Source of the DNA: a virus
Length of the DNA: 29,440 bases
Strand: one strand, 5' to 3'
IMG/VR virus record: IMGVR_UViG_3300036760_000285
Location: 1 to 29,440 of that record
The notes under the pieces were generated by a model. The model searched no databases. It saw only the letters and a list, made by a program, of their open reading frames with translations, and was not told where the DNA came from. Below, piece by piece: positions 21,108 through 27,568 of the stretch (positions are counted from its first letter, which is position 1; each line of letters opens with the position of its first letter). The position numbers and the translations under genes are program-made.

Positions 21108-21461
21108 TCACGGTGGGAACCCCAGCCGTCGCATCGTGTCGGCAGCACGCGGAGTGATCTGGAGGCCAGCGTCCGTCGCCTCGAATCCCGGGTACTGCTT
21201 GGCGAGCATCTCGGCGAGGAAGTCCGCCTCGCGCGCGACGGCCTCCGTGAACTCATCCGCCGTACAGAGGCCCTTCTCGATGAGGAGCTGCGACATCGCG
21301 GACAGCTCGGCGCGGGCGATCAGCCGCGCATCCGTGGCGTCGCGCAGCGCGCGGGTTGGGCCATCGGTATCGGGACGTGTGCCGAGTGACCAGCCCGCGA
21401 AGAACGTTCGCCACTTGCAGAGTCGGTTCAGCGCCCGGTCGGCACGTTCGGCGGCGTTCAC
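21108..21461 (-). CDS. Conserved 117-aa early phage protein
   Basis: Begins at GTG 21461 within a GTGA overlap with the RecT-like gene. The sequence starts MNAAERADRALNRLCKWRTF and continues FAGWSLGTRPDTDGPTRALRD, then ELSAMSQLLIEKGLCTADEF and ends with a YPGFEATDAGL segment. It is mainly helical with no cysteines beyond one and no membrane segment. Similar proteins accompany recombination genes in several phage groups but I know of no assigned function. It could be a partner or regulator of the annealing protein upstream. Confidence 0.65.
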   Translation of the reverse strand: MNAAERADRALNRLCKWRTFFAGWSLGTRPDTDGPTRALRDATDARLIARAELSAMSQLLIEKGLCTADEFTEAVAREADFLAEMLAKQYPGFEATDAGLQITPRAADTMRRLGFPP

Positions 21462-22666
21462 GCCGCGCCCACCTGTTGGCCGCACCGGCGACAGAAGCCG
21501 CCGTCCTCGCGGTGCTCGACCGGATGCGAGCAGGAGCCGCGCCGCAGGAACGCATCGAACGCGATCCCGAGCATCCCGTTGGTGACGTCCTCGATCGACT
21601 TCACGTCTTGGTAGAACTTCCGGACCAGGATCAGGATCGCGCTCTCCGGCGCCATCTCGTTCTTCCGCCCGAGCTGCCGGCGCACGTTGCGCTTGAACTC
21701 CTCGCTCGGCGGTGCACTGGGATCGAGCGGCGGAGGTCCGGAGGCGGGAGGGGAAGCTGCGCCGGCATCGGTGTCTGCCACCTCAGCTGCCGCAGGTTCG
21801 CTATCCCCTCCCGACAGCCTCTCCGGGATCTCCGCAGACCACGCCTCGATCAGCGCATGGGCAGCGGGCTTCGTGAGCTCCGTGAAGCTCGCCACGCCGG
21901 CGCGCCGATGCCGCTCGTCGTCGCTCCATCCGAACTCCTGGGCCATCAGGACGAGCTTCGAGAGCTGCGCCTTGGTCGCCTTGCGTGGCTTAGGTTCTGC
22001 GGCGGCCGGGGAGGACGGAGCAGCCTGTGCGCCAACACCGGCGTCCTCCCCGTTCGCCGCAGGATCTCCAACCTGCACGATCGTGGTCGGAGATCCCTCT
22101 GGTTCGTCGAGTTCATCCCGCAGCGCTGCATCGATGATGCTCCGCGCGCCGATCCCGCCGCCGGCGATGACGTCGGGAGCGAAGAAGGCGACCCCGTTCG
22201 ACATGGTGCGCGCGAACATCATGTTGCGCGGATAGGTCGCCCAGGGCGTCGCAGACGTCCTGCCATCCTTCGTCGTCTCGAGCTCGAGCCCAGCACGCTT
22301 GCGGTCTTCTTCGTCGAACGACGAGACGCCGATCTCCTTGCCATCGCGGAGGAACTGGATCCGACAGCCGTCGTTCTCGAGGTAGAGCACCTCGTAGTCG
22401 TAGGACGGGTGCAGACGCACCCGCTGGGCGAGGAACTCCGCCGCGAACTCGACCTTCCCTTTGATGATATGGAACGAGCGCATCGCCTCGACGGGGGCGA
22501 GACCGATCTCCCAGCCGGCCATGATCTTGACGCCGGCGTGAGCGGCGGACTTCACGTCGGGGAACACGCCGGACTCGAACATCGCCTTCGCGAGGGTCTG
22601 CACGCCGGTCAGGTCGACGTCGGCGGGCGGCGTGACGTCGACGCAGCGGACGATGTCGGTGCTCAC
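21458..22666 (-). CDS. RecT-like single-strand annealing protein
   Basis: A 402-aa protein from GTG 22666. Residues ~20-75 have the RecT-type pattern: LAKAMFESGVFPDVKSA, VKIMAGWEIGLAPVEAM, RSFHIIKGKVEFAAEFLAQ, then CRIQFLRDGKEIG and TYPRNMMFARTMSNGVAFFA. These proteins anneal complementary single strands during phage recombination. After a Pro/Ala linker, a helical module follows (KATKAQLSKLVLMAQEFGW), then an acidic linker and a C-terminal zinc ribbon (SCSHPVEHR, CRRCGQQ). No partner exonuclease is recognised nearby. The gene is longer than classical RecT (about 270 aa) because of these additions. Confidence 0.75.
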   Translation of the reverse strand: MSTDIVRCVDVTPPADVDLTGVQTLAKAMFESGVFPDVKSAAHAGVKIMAGWEIGLAPVEAMRSFHIIKGKVEFAAEFLAQRVRLHPSYDYEVLYLENDGCRIQFLRDGKEIGVSSFDEEDRKRAGLELETTKDGRTSATPWATYPRNMMFARTMSNGVAFFAPDVIAGGGIGARSIIDAALRDELDEPEGSPTTIVQVGDPAANGEDAGVGAQAAPSSPAAAEPKPRKATKAQLSKLVLMAQEFGWSDDERHRRAGVASFTELTKPAAHALIEAWSAEIPERLSGGDSEPAAAEVADTDAGAASPPASGPPPLDPSAPPSEEFKRNVRRQLGRKNEMAPESAILILVRKFYQDVKSIEDVTNGMLGIAFDAFLRRGSCSHPVEHREDGGFCRRCGQQVGAA

Positions 22667-23085
22667 GCCGTCCCTCGCCGTCCGCTGCGCGTCTGGCGCC
22701 GAGAGTCCCTCAGTCGTGCAAGCCGTGCCGTGAGCACCGGGGCATATCGAATCGCATCGGGGTCGTCGATCGCGCGGTTGAGCAGCTGTGAGTACCGCGT
22801 GGTCGTGATTGCGAACCGCTCGCGGATCAGGCGCGCCTTCCGCCACCACTGATGGTTCTCGGCCTCGAAGTCGAGGATCGCCTTGTACGGGACCGGCGGC
22901 TCATAGGCTTGCTCGTGCGGCACCGACTTCTCGGCGTGACGCCGCACGATAGCCTCTAGCTGCTCGACGCTCGGATGGAGCTCGCCGAACTCCGCGAGGA
23001 TGTCGAGCGTGACGCCTTCGAGCTGGATGTCGTCGAGCATCGAGACGTCGACGCCGAGCTCGGCGTAGCGGTCGCGGATGCTCAT
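22663..23085 (-). CDS. DUF3263-containing protein
   Basis: A 140-aa protein from ATG 23085 (ATGA overlap). The C-terminal half is a DUF3263-type helix-turn-helix: AILDFEAENHQWWRKARLI, RERFAITTTRYSQLLNRAID, then PVLTARLARLRDSRR. This family is characteristic of Actinobacteria and their phages and probably binds DNA. The N-terminal half (MSIRDRYAELGVDVSMLDDI, SVEQLEAIVRRHAEK) is helical and of unknown function, so this looks like a fusion. It precedes the RecT-like gene. It may regulate early genes. Confidence 0.7.
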   Translation of the reverse strand: MSIRDRYAELGVDVSMLDDIQLEGVTLDILAEFGELHPSVEQLEAIVRRHAEKSVPHEQAYEPPVPYKAILDFEAENHQWWRKARLIRERFAITTTRYSQLLNRAIDDPDAIRYAPVLTARLARLRDSRRQTRSGRRGTA

Positions 23086-23285
23086 GTGCGCGTGTTCCCG
23101 GCCACGAGCGGCATCGGCACGCCGACGATGACCTCCACCTTGCCTCTCTTCACGGCGTCCCATTCCGACGAGCGCGTCGAGATGGTTCCGGCGCGCCGAT
23201 CGCCGACGATCACGGACACCATGACCACGTCCCCGGATCGGGCTTGCTCCGTGAGCAGGATGCGGAGCTTCGCCGGCGCGGGCAT
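23082..23285 (-). CDS. 67-aa small beta-rich protein, unknown
   Basis: Begins at ATG 23285, sharing one base with the upstream stop (TGATG), and ends in an ATGA overlap. The protein starts MPAPAKLRILLTEQARSGDV and is mostly beta strands (VVMVSVIVGDRRAGTIS, KRGKVEVIVGVP). No cysteines or membrane segments. It may be a small SH3-like or OB-like fold; no family is recognised. Confidence 0.6.
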   Translation of the reverse strand: MPAPAKLRILLTEQARSGDVVMVSVIVGDRRAGTISTRSSEWDAVKRGKVEVIVGVPMPLVAGNTRT

Positions 23286-23677
23286 CAGGGGACGTCTCCG
23301 AAAGCCGGCGTCTCGATCGGCGCGCTGTGGATCCGCGCCAGCTCGTCGTCGATGCTGCGCCTCTGTCTCAGCAACACCACGCGGCGAGACTTGGCCCAGG
23401 CGTGATAGAGAGCGTCGTGGTTTTCGTCCACGGCGAGCCATGCGAGCACCTTCTCGGCGTCGGCGCGCTGCGTGGTGAGGAACCAGCTGCACACCTCACG
23501 GGCCGCTGCCTCAGCGATATCAGGCCAGGGTGTGCTCCCGGATGGCTCACCCGGAGCGAGCCCCGTCAGGGAGATCTCGAAGTCGGGGACCTGAACCCGC
23601 ACGAACAAGGACCGGGCGTCAGGGTGTACCCAATCGAAGCAGCCCGACCGCCATTGGACGTTCAGCTCCCGGGCCAT
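23285..23677 (-). CDS. 130-aa early protein, unknown
   Basis: ATG 23677 shares one base with the preceding stop (TGATG). The sequence begins MARELNVQWRSGCFDWVHPD, shows strands near SLFVRVQVPDFEISLTGL, and a long helical second half (AEAAAREVCSWFLTTQRADAE, KVLAWLAVDENHDALYHAWA, then VVLLRQRRSIDDELARI). The upstream extension of the frame overlaps other genes and is discarded. No recognised domain. Cytoplasmic. Confidence 0.6.
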   Translation of the reverse strand: MARELNVQWRSGCFDWVHPDARSLFVRVQVPDFEISLTGLAPGEPSGSTPWPDIAEAAAREVCSWFLTTQRADAEKVLAWLAVDENHDALYHAWAKSRRVVLLRQRRSIDDELARIHSAPIETPAFGDVP

Positions 23678-23769
23678 CAGGTCGACCACCGTTCGAGCCA
23701 GACGAGCACGCGCAGGCCCACGCCGATCAGGGCGAACAGGGCGGCGATGGCGAACGGGGCGGCAATCAT
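23677..23769 (-). CDS. 30-aa single-span membrane protein
   Basis: A very short gene between two overlaps (ATGA at its start, TGATG at its end). The product is essentially one membrane helix, IAAPFAIAALFALIGVGLRV followed by the polar end LERWST. Its packing into the operon supports that it is translated. Such micro-proteins can act in superinfection exclusion or modulate host membrane enzymes; no function is known here. Confidence 0.5.
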   Translation of the reverse strand: MIAAPFAIAALFALIGVGLRVLVWLERWST

Positions 23770-24002
23770 GCCTCGACCCAGCCGCCTTGCGCCAGAGCAG
23801 CTCCGAGGTCGGCCTCGGTTGCCATCCGGAACTGCCCGCGCGTGAGCTCGGGATAGAGCTGCAGGCCATCGATCTCGAAGGCGACCTCGAAGCTCTGCGC
23901 GTACTCGCCCTCGCCCATGACCGAGCCGATGCTCCCGGCAGGGATCAGCACGCCGTCGTGATGCAGCGCGCGAAGCGTGACGACCGGGGCGGCGTATCTC
24001 AT
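23766..24002 (-). CDS. 78-aa beta-rich small protein
   Basis: ATG 24002 lies in an ATGA overlap. The protein begins MRYAAPVVTLRALHHDGVLI and has the pattern I-P-A-G-S-I-G-S-V-M followed by SFEVAFEIDGLQLYPELT, which resembles small barrel proteins of the DUF4926 type (a K/D-G-x-x-I-P-A-G-x-x-G-x-V motif). Such domains occur in toxin-antitoxin and phage contexts without known function. The likeness is only to the motif. Confidence 0.55.
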   Translation of the reverse strand: MRYAAPVVTLRALHHDGVLIPAGSIGSVMGEGEYAQSFEVAFEIDGLQLYPELTRGQFRMATEADLGAALAQGGWVEA

Positions 24003-24532
24003 CGGGCGACCTCAGCGGCGGCGTGGAATGAGCCGGGAAGTGGGCCTCCTGCTTCTCCACAAGGCCCACCTCCCAACATCTCAGGACCCGGGTGCTCGAG
24101 ATCACCGATGGCCAAACCGGCATCGCTCGAAGCGGCAGGCATGCCCACACCCGGGTCCGAGTCCAGCAGATCGAACAACGTCGTCTGTGAAGCGCCGGGC
24201 TTCCGCTCCCACGCGCGCTGGAGCGCTCGCACACGCCGGAAGATCGCGGCGCCGCGCCGAACGATGTGACCGACGCCGATCTCGAGGTCATCGGGCGTGC
24301 TGACGATGAAGTACCCAGGGTGCTCAGAGTCGCAGGCCGATCCGATGCACACGCCGTCGATCTCGATCAGGTCGGCGACGAGCGCGCCGATCATCCGCGT
24401 CGATGTGTCGAGCTGCTCCGCTAGCACGTCCGCGGGCTTCGCGTTCACCCGACCGACCGGCAGGCCAAGGAGCAGCTCGATACGCATCGCCTTGGAGTCG
24501 GCGGCGTTGTGCGATGCGAGGCGGGTGCTCAT
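23999..24532 (-). CDS. 177-aa early protein with helix-turn-helix-like start
   Basis: Starts at ATG 24532 in an ATGA overlap with the 22-codon ORF. The first ~95 residues look like a winged-helix: MRIELLLGLPVGRVNAKPAD, VLAEQLDTSTRMIGALVADL, IEIDGVCIGSACDSEHPGYF, with the 'A-E-Q-L-x-x-S-x-R-x-x-x-x-x-V-x-x-L' spacing of a DNA-binding helix pair. Helices follow (AAIFRRVRALQRAWERKPG), then a Gly/Pro-rich C-terminus of ~60 residues likely unstructured. It may be an early regulator or a replication accessory protein. No family can be named. Confidence 0.6.
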   Translation of the reverse strand: MSTRLASHNAADSKAMRIELLLGLPVGRVNAKPADVLAEQLDTSTRMIGALVADLIEIDGVCIGSACDSEHPGYFIVSTPDDLEIGVGHIVRRGAAIFRRVRALQRAWERKPGASQTTLFDLLDSDPGVGMPAASSDAGLAIGDLEHPGPEMLGGGPCGEAGGPLPGSFHAAAEVAR

Positions 24533-24597
24533 CGCGCCGGGGTGAGGATCGCGCTGGTCTCGGCCCACTTGGCGAGCGTGAAGTTCATGGTGATCAC
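24529..24597 (-). CDS. 22-codon ORF, tentative
   Basis: GTG 24597 overlaps the stop of the secreted-protein gene (GTGA) and its TGA overlaps the start of the next gene (ATGA). It reads MITMNFTLAKWAETSAILTP plus two residues. The only support is the double overlap, the pattern of the whole operon. It may exist mainly to carry ribosomes from one gene to the next. Confidence 0.35.
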   Translation of the reverse strand: MITMNFTLAKWAETSAILTPAR

Positions 24598-24908
24598 GAC
24601 TTCACCAGTAGGCGAGCACAGATGCTGTTGGCCCGAGCCAGGGCTTGCATCTCGTTCTCCGCGTTGTGGTGCAGGTTCGCTCCGATGGCACGGAAGATGA
24701 GATGCGCGAGCCGGGGTTTGGATGCCTCGTACCAGGCGTGGCCTTCAACCCTATACAGGCCCTCTGAGCCGGGAGACATCGTGAGCGCCACGGCCACCAG
24801 CTCACACGCCTTCTTCTGATGGTTGCGTGAAGCCTGAGCGGGAACGCCGGTTCCCAGCAGGCTTGCTGTCACCAACGCAGCTAGGACGAGCTTGCTGGTC
24901 CTGTTCAT
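24594..24908 (-). CDS. Secreted small protein
   Basis: A 104-aa protein from ATG 24908 with ribosome site GGAGGG. Residues 1-26 are a clear signal peptide: MNRTSKLVLAALVTASLLGT, cleavage probably after Ala-Gln-Ala. The mature ~78 residues (ACELVAVALTMSPGSEGLYR, EGHAWYEASKPRLAHLIFRA) are helical with two cysteines that could pair. No enzymatic motif. Exported early proteins of temperate phages often alter the cell surface against other phages; here that remains a guess. Confidence 0.65.
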   Translation of the reverse strand: MNRTSKLVLAALVTASLLGTGVPAQASRNHQKKACELVAVALTMSPGSEGLYRVEGHAWYEASKPRLAHLIFRAIGANLHHNAENEMQALARANSICARLLVKS

Positions 24909-24986
24909 CTGGCCCTCCGGATCTCTTCGATGCCTCACGTCTTCACCAGCCCGAGCGTTTCTTCCATCTCCTGCTCATGTCGACGC

Positions 24987-25139
24987 TCACTTGGGGTCGG
25001 CCTCGGCGTAGAACAGGGCGTGCGGGGCCGCCTCAGGGCCGAGAGCGCAGAAGAGGCAATCTGGATCGTTGTCGGAGTAGGGGTGCGGGATCTCACGCCA
25101 CGTTCGCCACCACGTCCAGATCTCGGCGCCGAGCGTCAT
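24987..25139 (-). CDS. 50-aa small protein with Cys pair
   Basis: Begins at ATG 25139 (ATGA overlap with the membrane protein gene). The protein starts MTLGAEIWTWWRTWREIPHP, Trp-rich, and has DPDCLFCALG, a Cys-x2-Cys, before FYAEADPK at the end. The pairing may bind metal. Unknown function; seen as the third gene of the early transcript. Confidence 0.6.
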   Translation of the reverse strand: MTLGAEIWTWWRTWREIPHPYSDNDPDCLFCALGPEAAPHALFYAEADPK

Positions 25140-25279
25140 CGGCGTGCCCCATACCGTTCGGCGCGTTCGGCGCGCTCCCGGAACGCGATCTCCATGCGGA
25201 TGATCCGCACGAGCATCGGTAGACCCAAGGCTGTCGCGCCAACGGCGGCGCCGATCAAGAAGAGTCCGGCGGCGTGCAT
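25136..25279 (-). CDS. 47-aa membrane protein
   Basis: ATG 25279 shares a base with the upstream stop (TGATG). Residues 4-26 (AGLFLIGAAVGATALGLPML) form a single membrane span followed by a positively charged amphipathic helix (VRIIRMEIAFRERAERAERY). That arrangement suggests an inner-membrane anchor with a cytoplasmic tail. The gene is second in the early transcript after the small HTH protein. A role in superinfection immunity is possible but unproven. Confidence 0.6.
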   Translation of the reverse strand: MHAAGLFLIGAAVGATALGLPMLVRIIRMEIAFRERAERAERYGARR

Positions 25280-25473
25280 CAGGCCACGCCTTCCTCAGGA
25301 AGTTCGCCGGCGTCACGCAGACTGCGCAGATGCTGGTTGACGGCCTGGGTCGAGATCTCCAGCTCTCCCGCGATCTCGCGTGCGCCCTTTCCAGTGCGGA
25401 AGAGATCGAGCACCAGGCCTCGGGTCTCCCCTACGCCTCGCTTGGCCCCGCCGGTGGCTTGTGTATTTGCCAT
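25279..25473 (-). CDS. Small helix-turn-helix regulator, first early gene
   Basis: The first gene of the minus-strand early operon, 64 aa from ATG 25473. An upstream in-frame ATG at 25491 lies inside the promoter and would start before the predicted transcript. Residues ~18-55 give a helix-turn-helix: GLVLDLFRTGKGAREIAGEL, EISTQAVNQHLRSLRDAGEL, with the A-x-x-L-x-x-S-x-Q-x-V-x-x-H-L spacing typical of LuxR/MarR-like wings. Small enough to be a Cro-like or excisionase-like switch protein opposing the plus-strand repressor. The message looks leaderless because the predicted start site is within about three bases of the ATG. Confidence 0.7.
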   Translation of the reverse strand: MANTQATGGAKRGVGETRGLVLDLFRTGKGAREIAGELEISTQAVNQHLRSLRDAGELPEEGVA

Positions 25474-25490
25474 GCGGGATACATCCTGCA
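25473..25490. promoter_or_regulatory. Operator candidate O1
   Basis: An imperfect palindrome TGCGGG-ATACAT-CCTGCA over the -10 box and start site of the early promoter. It carries ACATCCTG (25481-25488), the inverse of CAGGATGT in O2, and the adjoining CATGCGGG (25471-25478) is the inverse of CCCGCATG in O2. A repressor bound here would block early transcription. Confidence 0.55.
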
Positions 25491-25511
25491 CGCTCGATTA
25501 CCACTTGTCAA
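25483..25511 (-). promoter_or_regulatory. Early operon promoter (minus strand)
   Basis: Read leftward: TTGACA (25511-25506), 17 bases, CAGGAT (25488-25483). This is a consensus -35 with standard spacing and a fair -10. The start of transcription would be near 25476, so the first early gene (ATG 25473) has almost no leader. Confidence 0.65.
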
Positions 25512-25533
25512 GTTACTTCCCGCATGCCAGGAT
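25505..25533 (+). promoter_or_regulatory. Repressor/integrase promoter (plus strand)
   Basis: TTGTCA (25505-25510), 17 bases, CAGGAT (25528-25533). Its -35 box lies on top of the early promoter's -35, so polymerase can occupy only one at a time. The expected start site near 25540 is about three bases before ATG 25543, again nearly leaderless. Confidence 0.6.
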
Positions 25534-25540
25534 GTGCGGG
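25519..25540. promoter_or_regulatory. Operator candidate O2
   Basis: A 6-bp inverted repeat CCCGCA...TGCGGG with a 10-base centre holding CAGGAT, over the -10 of the repressor promoter. It mirrors O1 in sequence and in distance from the shared -35 region, suggesting one regulator binds both. Confidence 0.55.
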
Positions 25541-25542
25541 CT

Positions 25543-26040
25543 ATGGCACTCAGGATGGAGCCACCCAAAATCGACGGCACCCTCTGCCTGCTGATCGGTC
25601 GGAACGTCGAGAACACGCGGAAGAGCTGGGGTTGGTCTCAGGGGAAGCTCGCGGCGTTCTCGGACATGGAGCGCGGGACCGTCGCCAGCGTCGAAGAGGG
25701 CAGCGACGGGACCCAGTTTCGGACGCTGCTCAAGATCGCTGCCGTCTTCGGCGTCGACGTGCGCCGGCTCATGGCGACTGACTACTCTGTCGACGAAGCT
25801 ACGCCCTCGTACCTCAGACAATCAGACACCGGTCGCCAGCCGCCCGATCTCCGCCTCGTAGCACCCGCACCACTGAGCCCCGCCGCGAGCGGGGCTCTTT
25901 CGTCCGCACGTCCGGCGAAGGGCTTAGGACTGAGGACCGTTGCGGCTCAACCGATAGCGGTTGCGCAGGTTACGCCGAAGGTGACATCCTCGGCGCGCCG
26001 TGCTCCCGCAGCTTCCTCCGCGAAGCCCAGGCAGCGGTGA
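25543..26040 (+). CDS. XRE-family repressor-like regulator
   Basis: A 165-aa protein, the first plus-strand gene. Residues ~17-76 are a Cro/C1-type helix-turn-helix: LIGRNVENTRKSWGWSQGKL, AAFSDMERGTVASVEEGSDG, then RTLLKIAAVFGVDVRRLMA. It is the best candidate for the lysogeny repressor and probably binds O1/O2. ATG 25543 is right after the predicted transcription start; no ribosome site is present. The last ~60 residues are Ala/Pro/Ser-rich with no domain, and a terminator-like hairpin lies within that part, so the original gene may have ended near residue 110. The stop is seven bases before the integrase ATG. Confidence 0.75.
   Translation: MALRMEPPKIDGTLCLLIGRNVENTRKSWGWSQGKLAAFSDMERGTVASVEEGSDGTQFRTLLKIAAVFGVDVRRLMATDYSVDEATPSYLRQSDTGRQPPDLRLVAPAPLSPAASGALSSARPAKGLGLRTVAAQPIAVAQVTPKVTSSARRAPAASSAKPRQR
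25876..25896 (+). terminator. Terminator-like hairpin inside the repressor ORF
   Basis: AGCCCCGC and GCGGGGCT form a perfect 8-bp stem around CGCGA, followed by CTTTCG. A TGA in another frame (25874-25876) touches the stem, as at a normal gene end. It would separate repressor from integrase transcription. Translation through the ORF could prevent folding. Confidence 0.6.
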
Positions 26041-26047
26041 TGACGAG

Positions 26048-26944
26048 ATGCCCGCACATCTGCATGTTGCCGGGTCCCTCGACCACCTCTGGGCGCTCGT
26101 CGACGCCTGGCGGGACAACATGGCGGCGAGAGGCCTCGCGCCGCAGACGGTCGCGCACAGGGAGGACTACCTGATCCGGTTCTTCCAGCGGACGCGCACG
26201 AGTCCCGAGACGTTGACCGCCGCGGACTGCGACCGCTTCTTCGCCGCCATGCCCGTGCGGAGCTCGACGCGCCAAGCCTACGCCGCGGCGCTCAAGAGCG
26301 CGTTGCCGTTCTGGATCCGCCGGCGCTACATCGATCTCGAGATGGACCCGACGACCGAGATCGTCGCGAAGAGCGTCCGGTACCCGGAGGCAGACTTCTT
26401 CACCCACGAGGAGGCCCGGCAGATCCTCTTGGCTGCCGCACGCCGGCGGAACAAGCGCCGGGTTTGGGGGTTGGTGCTGCTCTTCGAGACCGGCGGCCGG
26501 ATCGGATCGCTCGCCGCCGTCGAGCCGCACGACGTCCGCGACGATCGCATGCACTTCCGCGTGGCCAAGTTCGACAAGCCCTACGCCGTCGATCTGTCGC
26601 CGCTCGGCATCGAGGCGGTCGAGGCGCTGCTCGCGTTGTGGGAGCCGGAGAAGGTGACGCTGCTTGGAGGGATCGCGCCGGTCACGCTCGGGAACTGGTT
26701 CCGCGAGGCGGCGCGGGAGGCCGGCATGCACGAGGGCCGCGTGAATGCGCACCTGGCGCGCCATACGGCGGTGACGAACTTCTACGAGCGCACGCTCGAT
26801 GGGCTGCTATCGGCGAAGTACGCCAACCATGGCGACCTTCGCCTGATCCACCGCTACGCCGGCAAGGCGAAGGGCGCCATGCGAGACCCTCTGTCGCGAT
26901 CGCTGACGGAGGTAGACATGAGGCTCGTCTTGGGTGAAGGATGA
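26048..26944 (+). CDS. int: Tyrosine recombinase integrase
   Basis: A 298-aa integrase. The N-terminal half is a core-binding SAM-like domain (NMAARGLAPQTVAHRED; TRQAYAAALKSALPFWIRRR). The catalytic domain shows Arg151 in FETGGRIGSL, a Lys in the AKFDKPYAV strand, HLARH (His235, Arg238), His261 and the nucleophile Tyr270 in LIHRYAGKAK. It joins phage and host DNA at attP/attB. There is no arm-binding domain of lambda type, so it resembles the simpler Xer-like group. ATG 26048 is chosen over upstream GTG 26000, which lies inside the repressor gene. No tRNA gene or clear attP core is seen in the flanks. Confidence 0.9.
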   Translation: MPAHLHVAGSLDHLWALVDAWRDNMAARGLAPQTVAHREDYLIRFFQRTRTSPETLTAADCDRFFAAMPVRSSTRQAYAAALKSALPFWIRRRYIDLEMDPTTEIVAKSVRYPEADFFTHEEARQILLAAARRRNKRRVWGLVLLFETGGRIGSLAAVEPHDVRDDRMHFRVAKFDKPYAVDLSPLGIEAVEALLALWEPEKVTLLGGIAPVTLGNWFREAAREAGMHEGRVNAHLARHTAVTNFYERTLDGLLSAKYANHGDLRLIHRYAGKAKGAMRDPLSRSLTEVDMRLVLGEG

Positions 26945-26965
26945 CGAGCCCGGAAGGAGGAACAG

Positions 26966-27247
26966 ATGGCAAAGAGCGGGAGGCTTCGGTTTCCGAAGTG
27001 GCGGATCTTCACCTGGGTGATCCTGGTGATCAACGTGCTGTTCCTGGTCTGGATGATCACCCTCGGCGGCGCGGCCGCGACCAACTGCGCTGGCAAGGTG
27101 GGCCGGGAGCTGGACGCATGTCAGGCTGGTACGGCTGTCGGTGCGACGATCGGAGCTGGGATCATCGTCTTCTTCTGGGTAGCGGCCGACGTCATCCTCG
27201 GCGTGATCTGGCTCATCACGCGGCCGCGAGCGAAGACCGGGGCCTGA
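26966..27247 (+). CDS. Small two-span membrane protein next to integrase
   Basis: A 93-aa protein with a strong ribosome site (GGAAGGAGGAA) before ATG 26966. A basic start (MAKSGRLRFPKWR) is followed by membrane helix 1 (FTWVILVINVLFLVWMITLG), a loop with two cysteines (CAGKVGRELDACQAG), and helix 2 (IIVFFWVAADVILGVIWLIT), ending RPRAKTGA. Proteins of this form are common in actinobacterial prophages next to integrase or repressor genes and may act in immunity against other phages. That is based on context. The gene converges with the next one. Confidence 0.7.
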   Translation: MAKSGRLRFPKWRIFTWVILVINVLFLVWMITLGGAAATNCAGKVGRELDACQAGTAVGATIGAGIIVFFWVAADVILGVIWLITRPRAKTGA

Positions 27248-27267
27248 TTCCGAGAGCGTCGTCGGTC

Positions 27268-27459
27268 TTATCCATGTCCTCCGACACGCCGAGTGAACGC
27301 CTCTCGCATCTCACGCAGGACCCGCCGCGTTGTACGAGCGGTGGCTTCGCAGAGCGGGCATCCGATCACGTCGTGGAGACGATCACAGTGAGCGCAGGAC
27401 GGCGCGACCCCGAGCGTCAGGGGCGAGCGACACCATCTACAGTGCGTGCGTTCGTCCAT
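27268..27459 (-). CDS. 63-aa triple CxxC zinc protein
   Basis: Begins at ATG 27459. It has three Cys-x2-Cys pairs, Cys7/10 (THCRWCRSP), Cys22/25 (PSCAHCDRLHD) and Cys34/37 (IGCPLCEAT), so one or two zinc sites are likely. The C-terminus is an Arg-rich helix (TTRRVLREMREAFTRR). A nucleic-acid-binding or adapter role is plausible. It faces the plus-strand membrane gene tail to tail with a 20-base gap. No promoter is evident; a hairpin lies 46 bases upstream. Confidence 0.6.
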   Translation of the reverse strand: MDERTHCRWCRSPLTLGVAPSCAHCDRLHDVIGCPLCEATARTTRRVLREMREAFTRRVGGHG

Positions 27460-27504
27460 CGCTGAATCACCTGCACATGTTACCCCGGGAGATGCTCTGC
27501 ACCC

Positions 27505-27555
27505 GGAACGATGAAAGTCCCCCAGGTCCGAAGACCTGGGGGACTTGGTCGTTCC
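27505..27555 (-). terminator. Long hairpin between HNH and triple-CxxC genes
   Basis: A perfect 13-bp stem (AAGTCCCCCAGGT, loop CCGAAG, and its complement) inside a second 7-bp stem (GGAACGA with TCGTTCC), 51 bases in total. It begins 14 bases after the HNH stop. No T-run follows on the minus strand; on the plus strand GTTTC follows. It may end lysis-cassette transcripts or read-through from the integrase side. Confidence 0.6.
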
Positions 27556-27568
27556 GTTTCTCGCGACG

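Noticed and set aside
25270-25480. Start of the small HTH gene at ATG 25491
   Set aside because: That ATG lies upstream of the predicted transcription start and within the -10 region; ATG 25473 fits the promoter.
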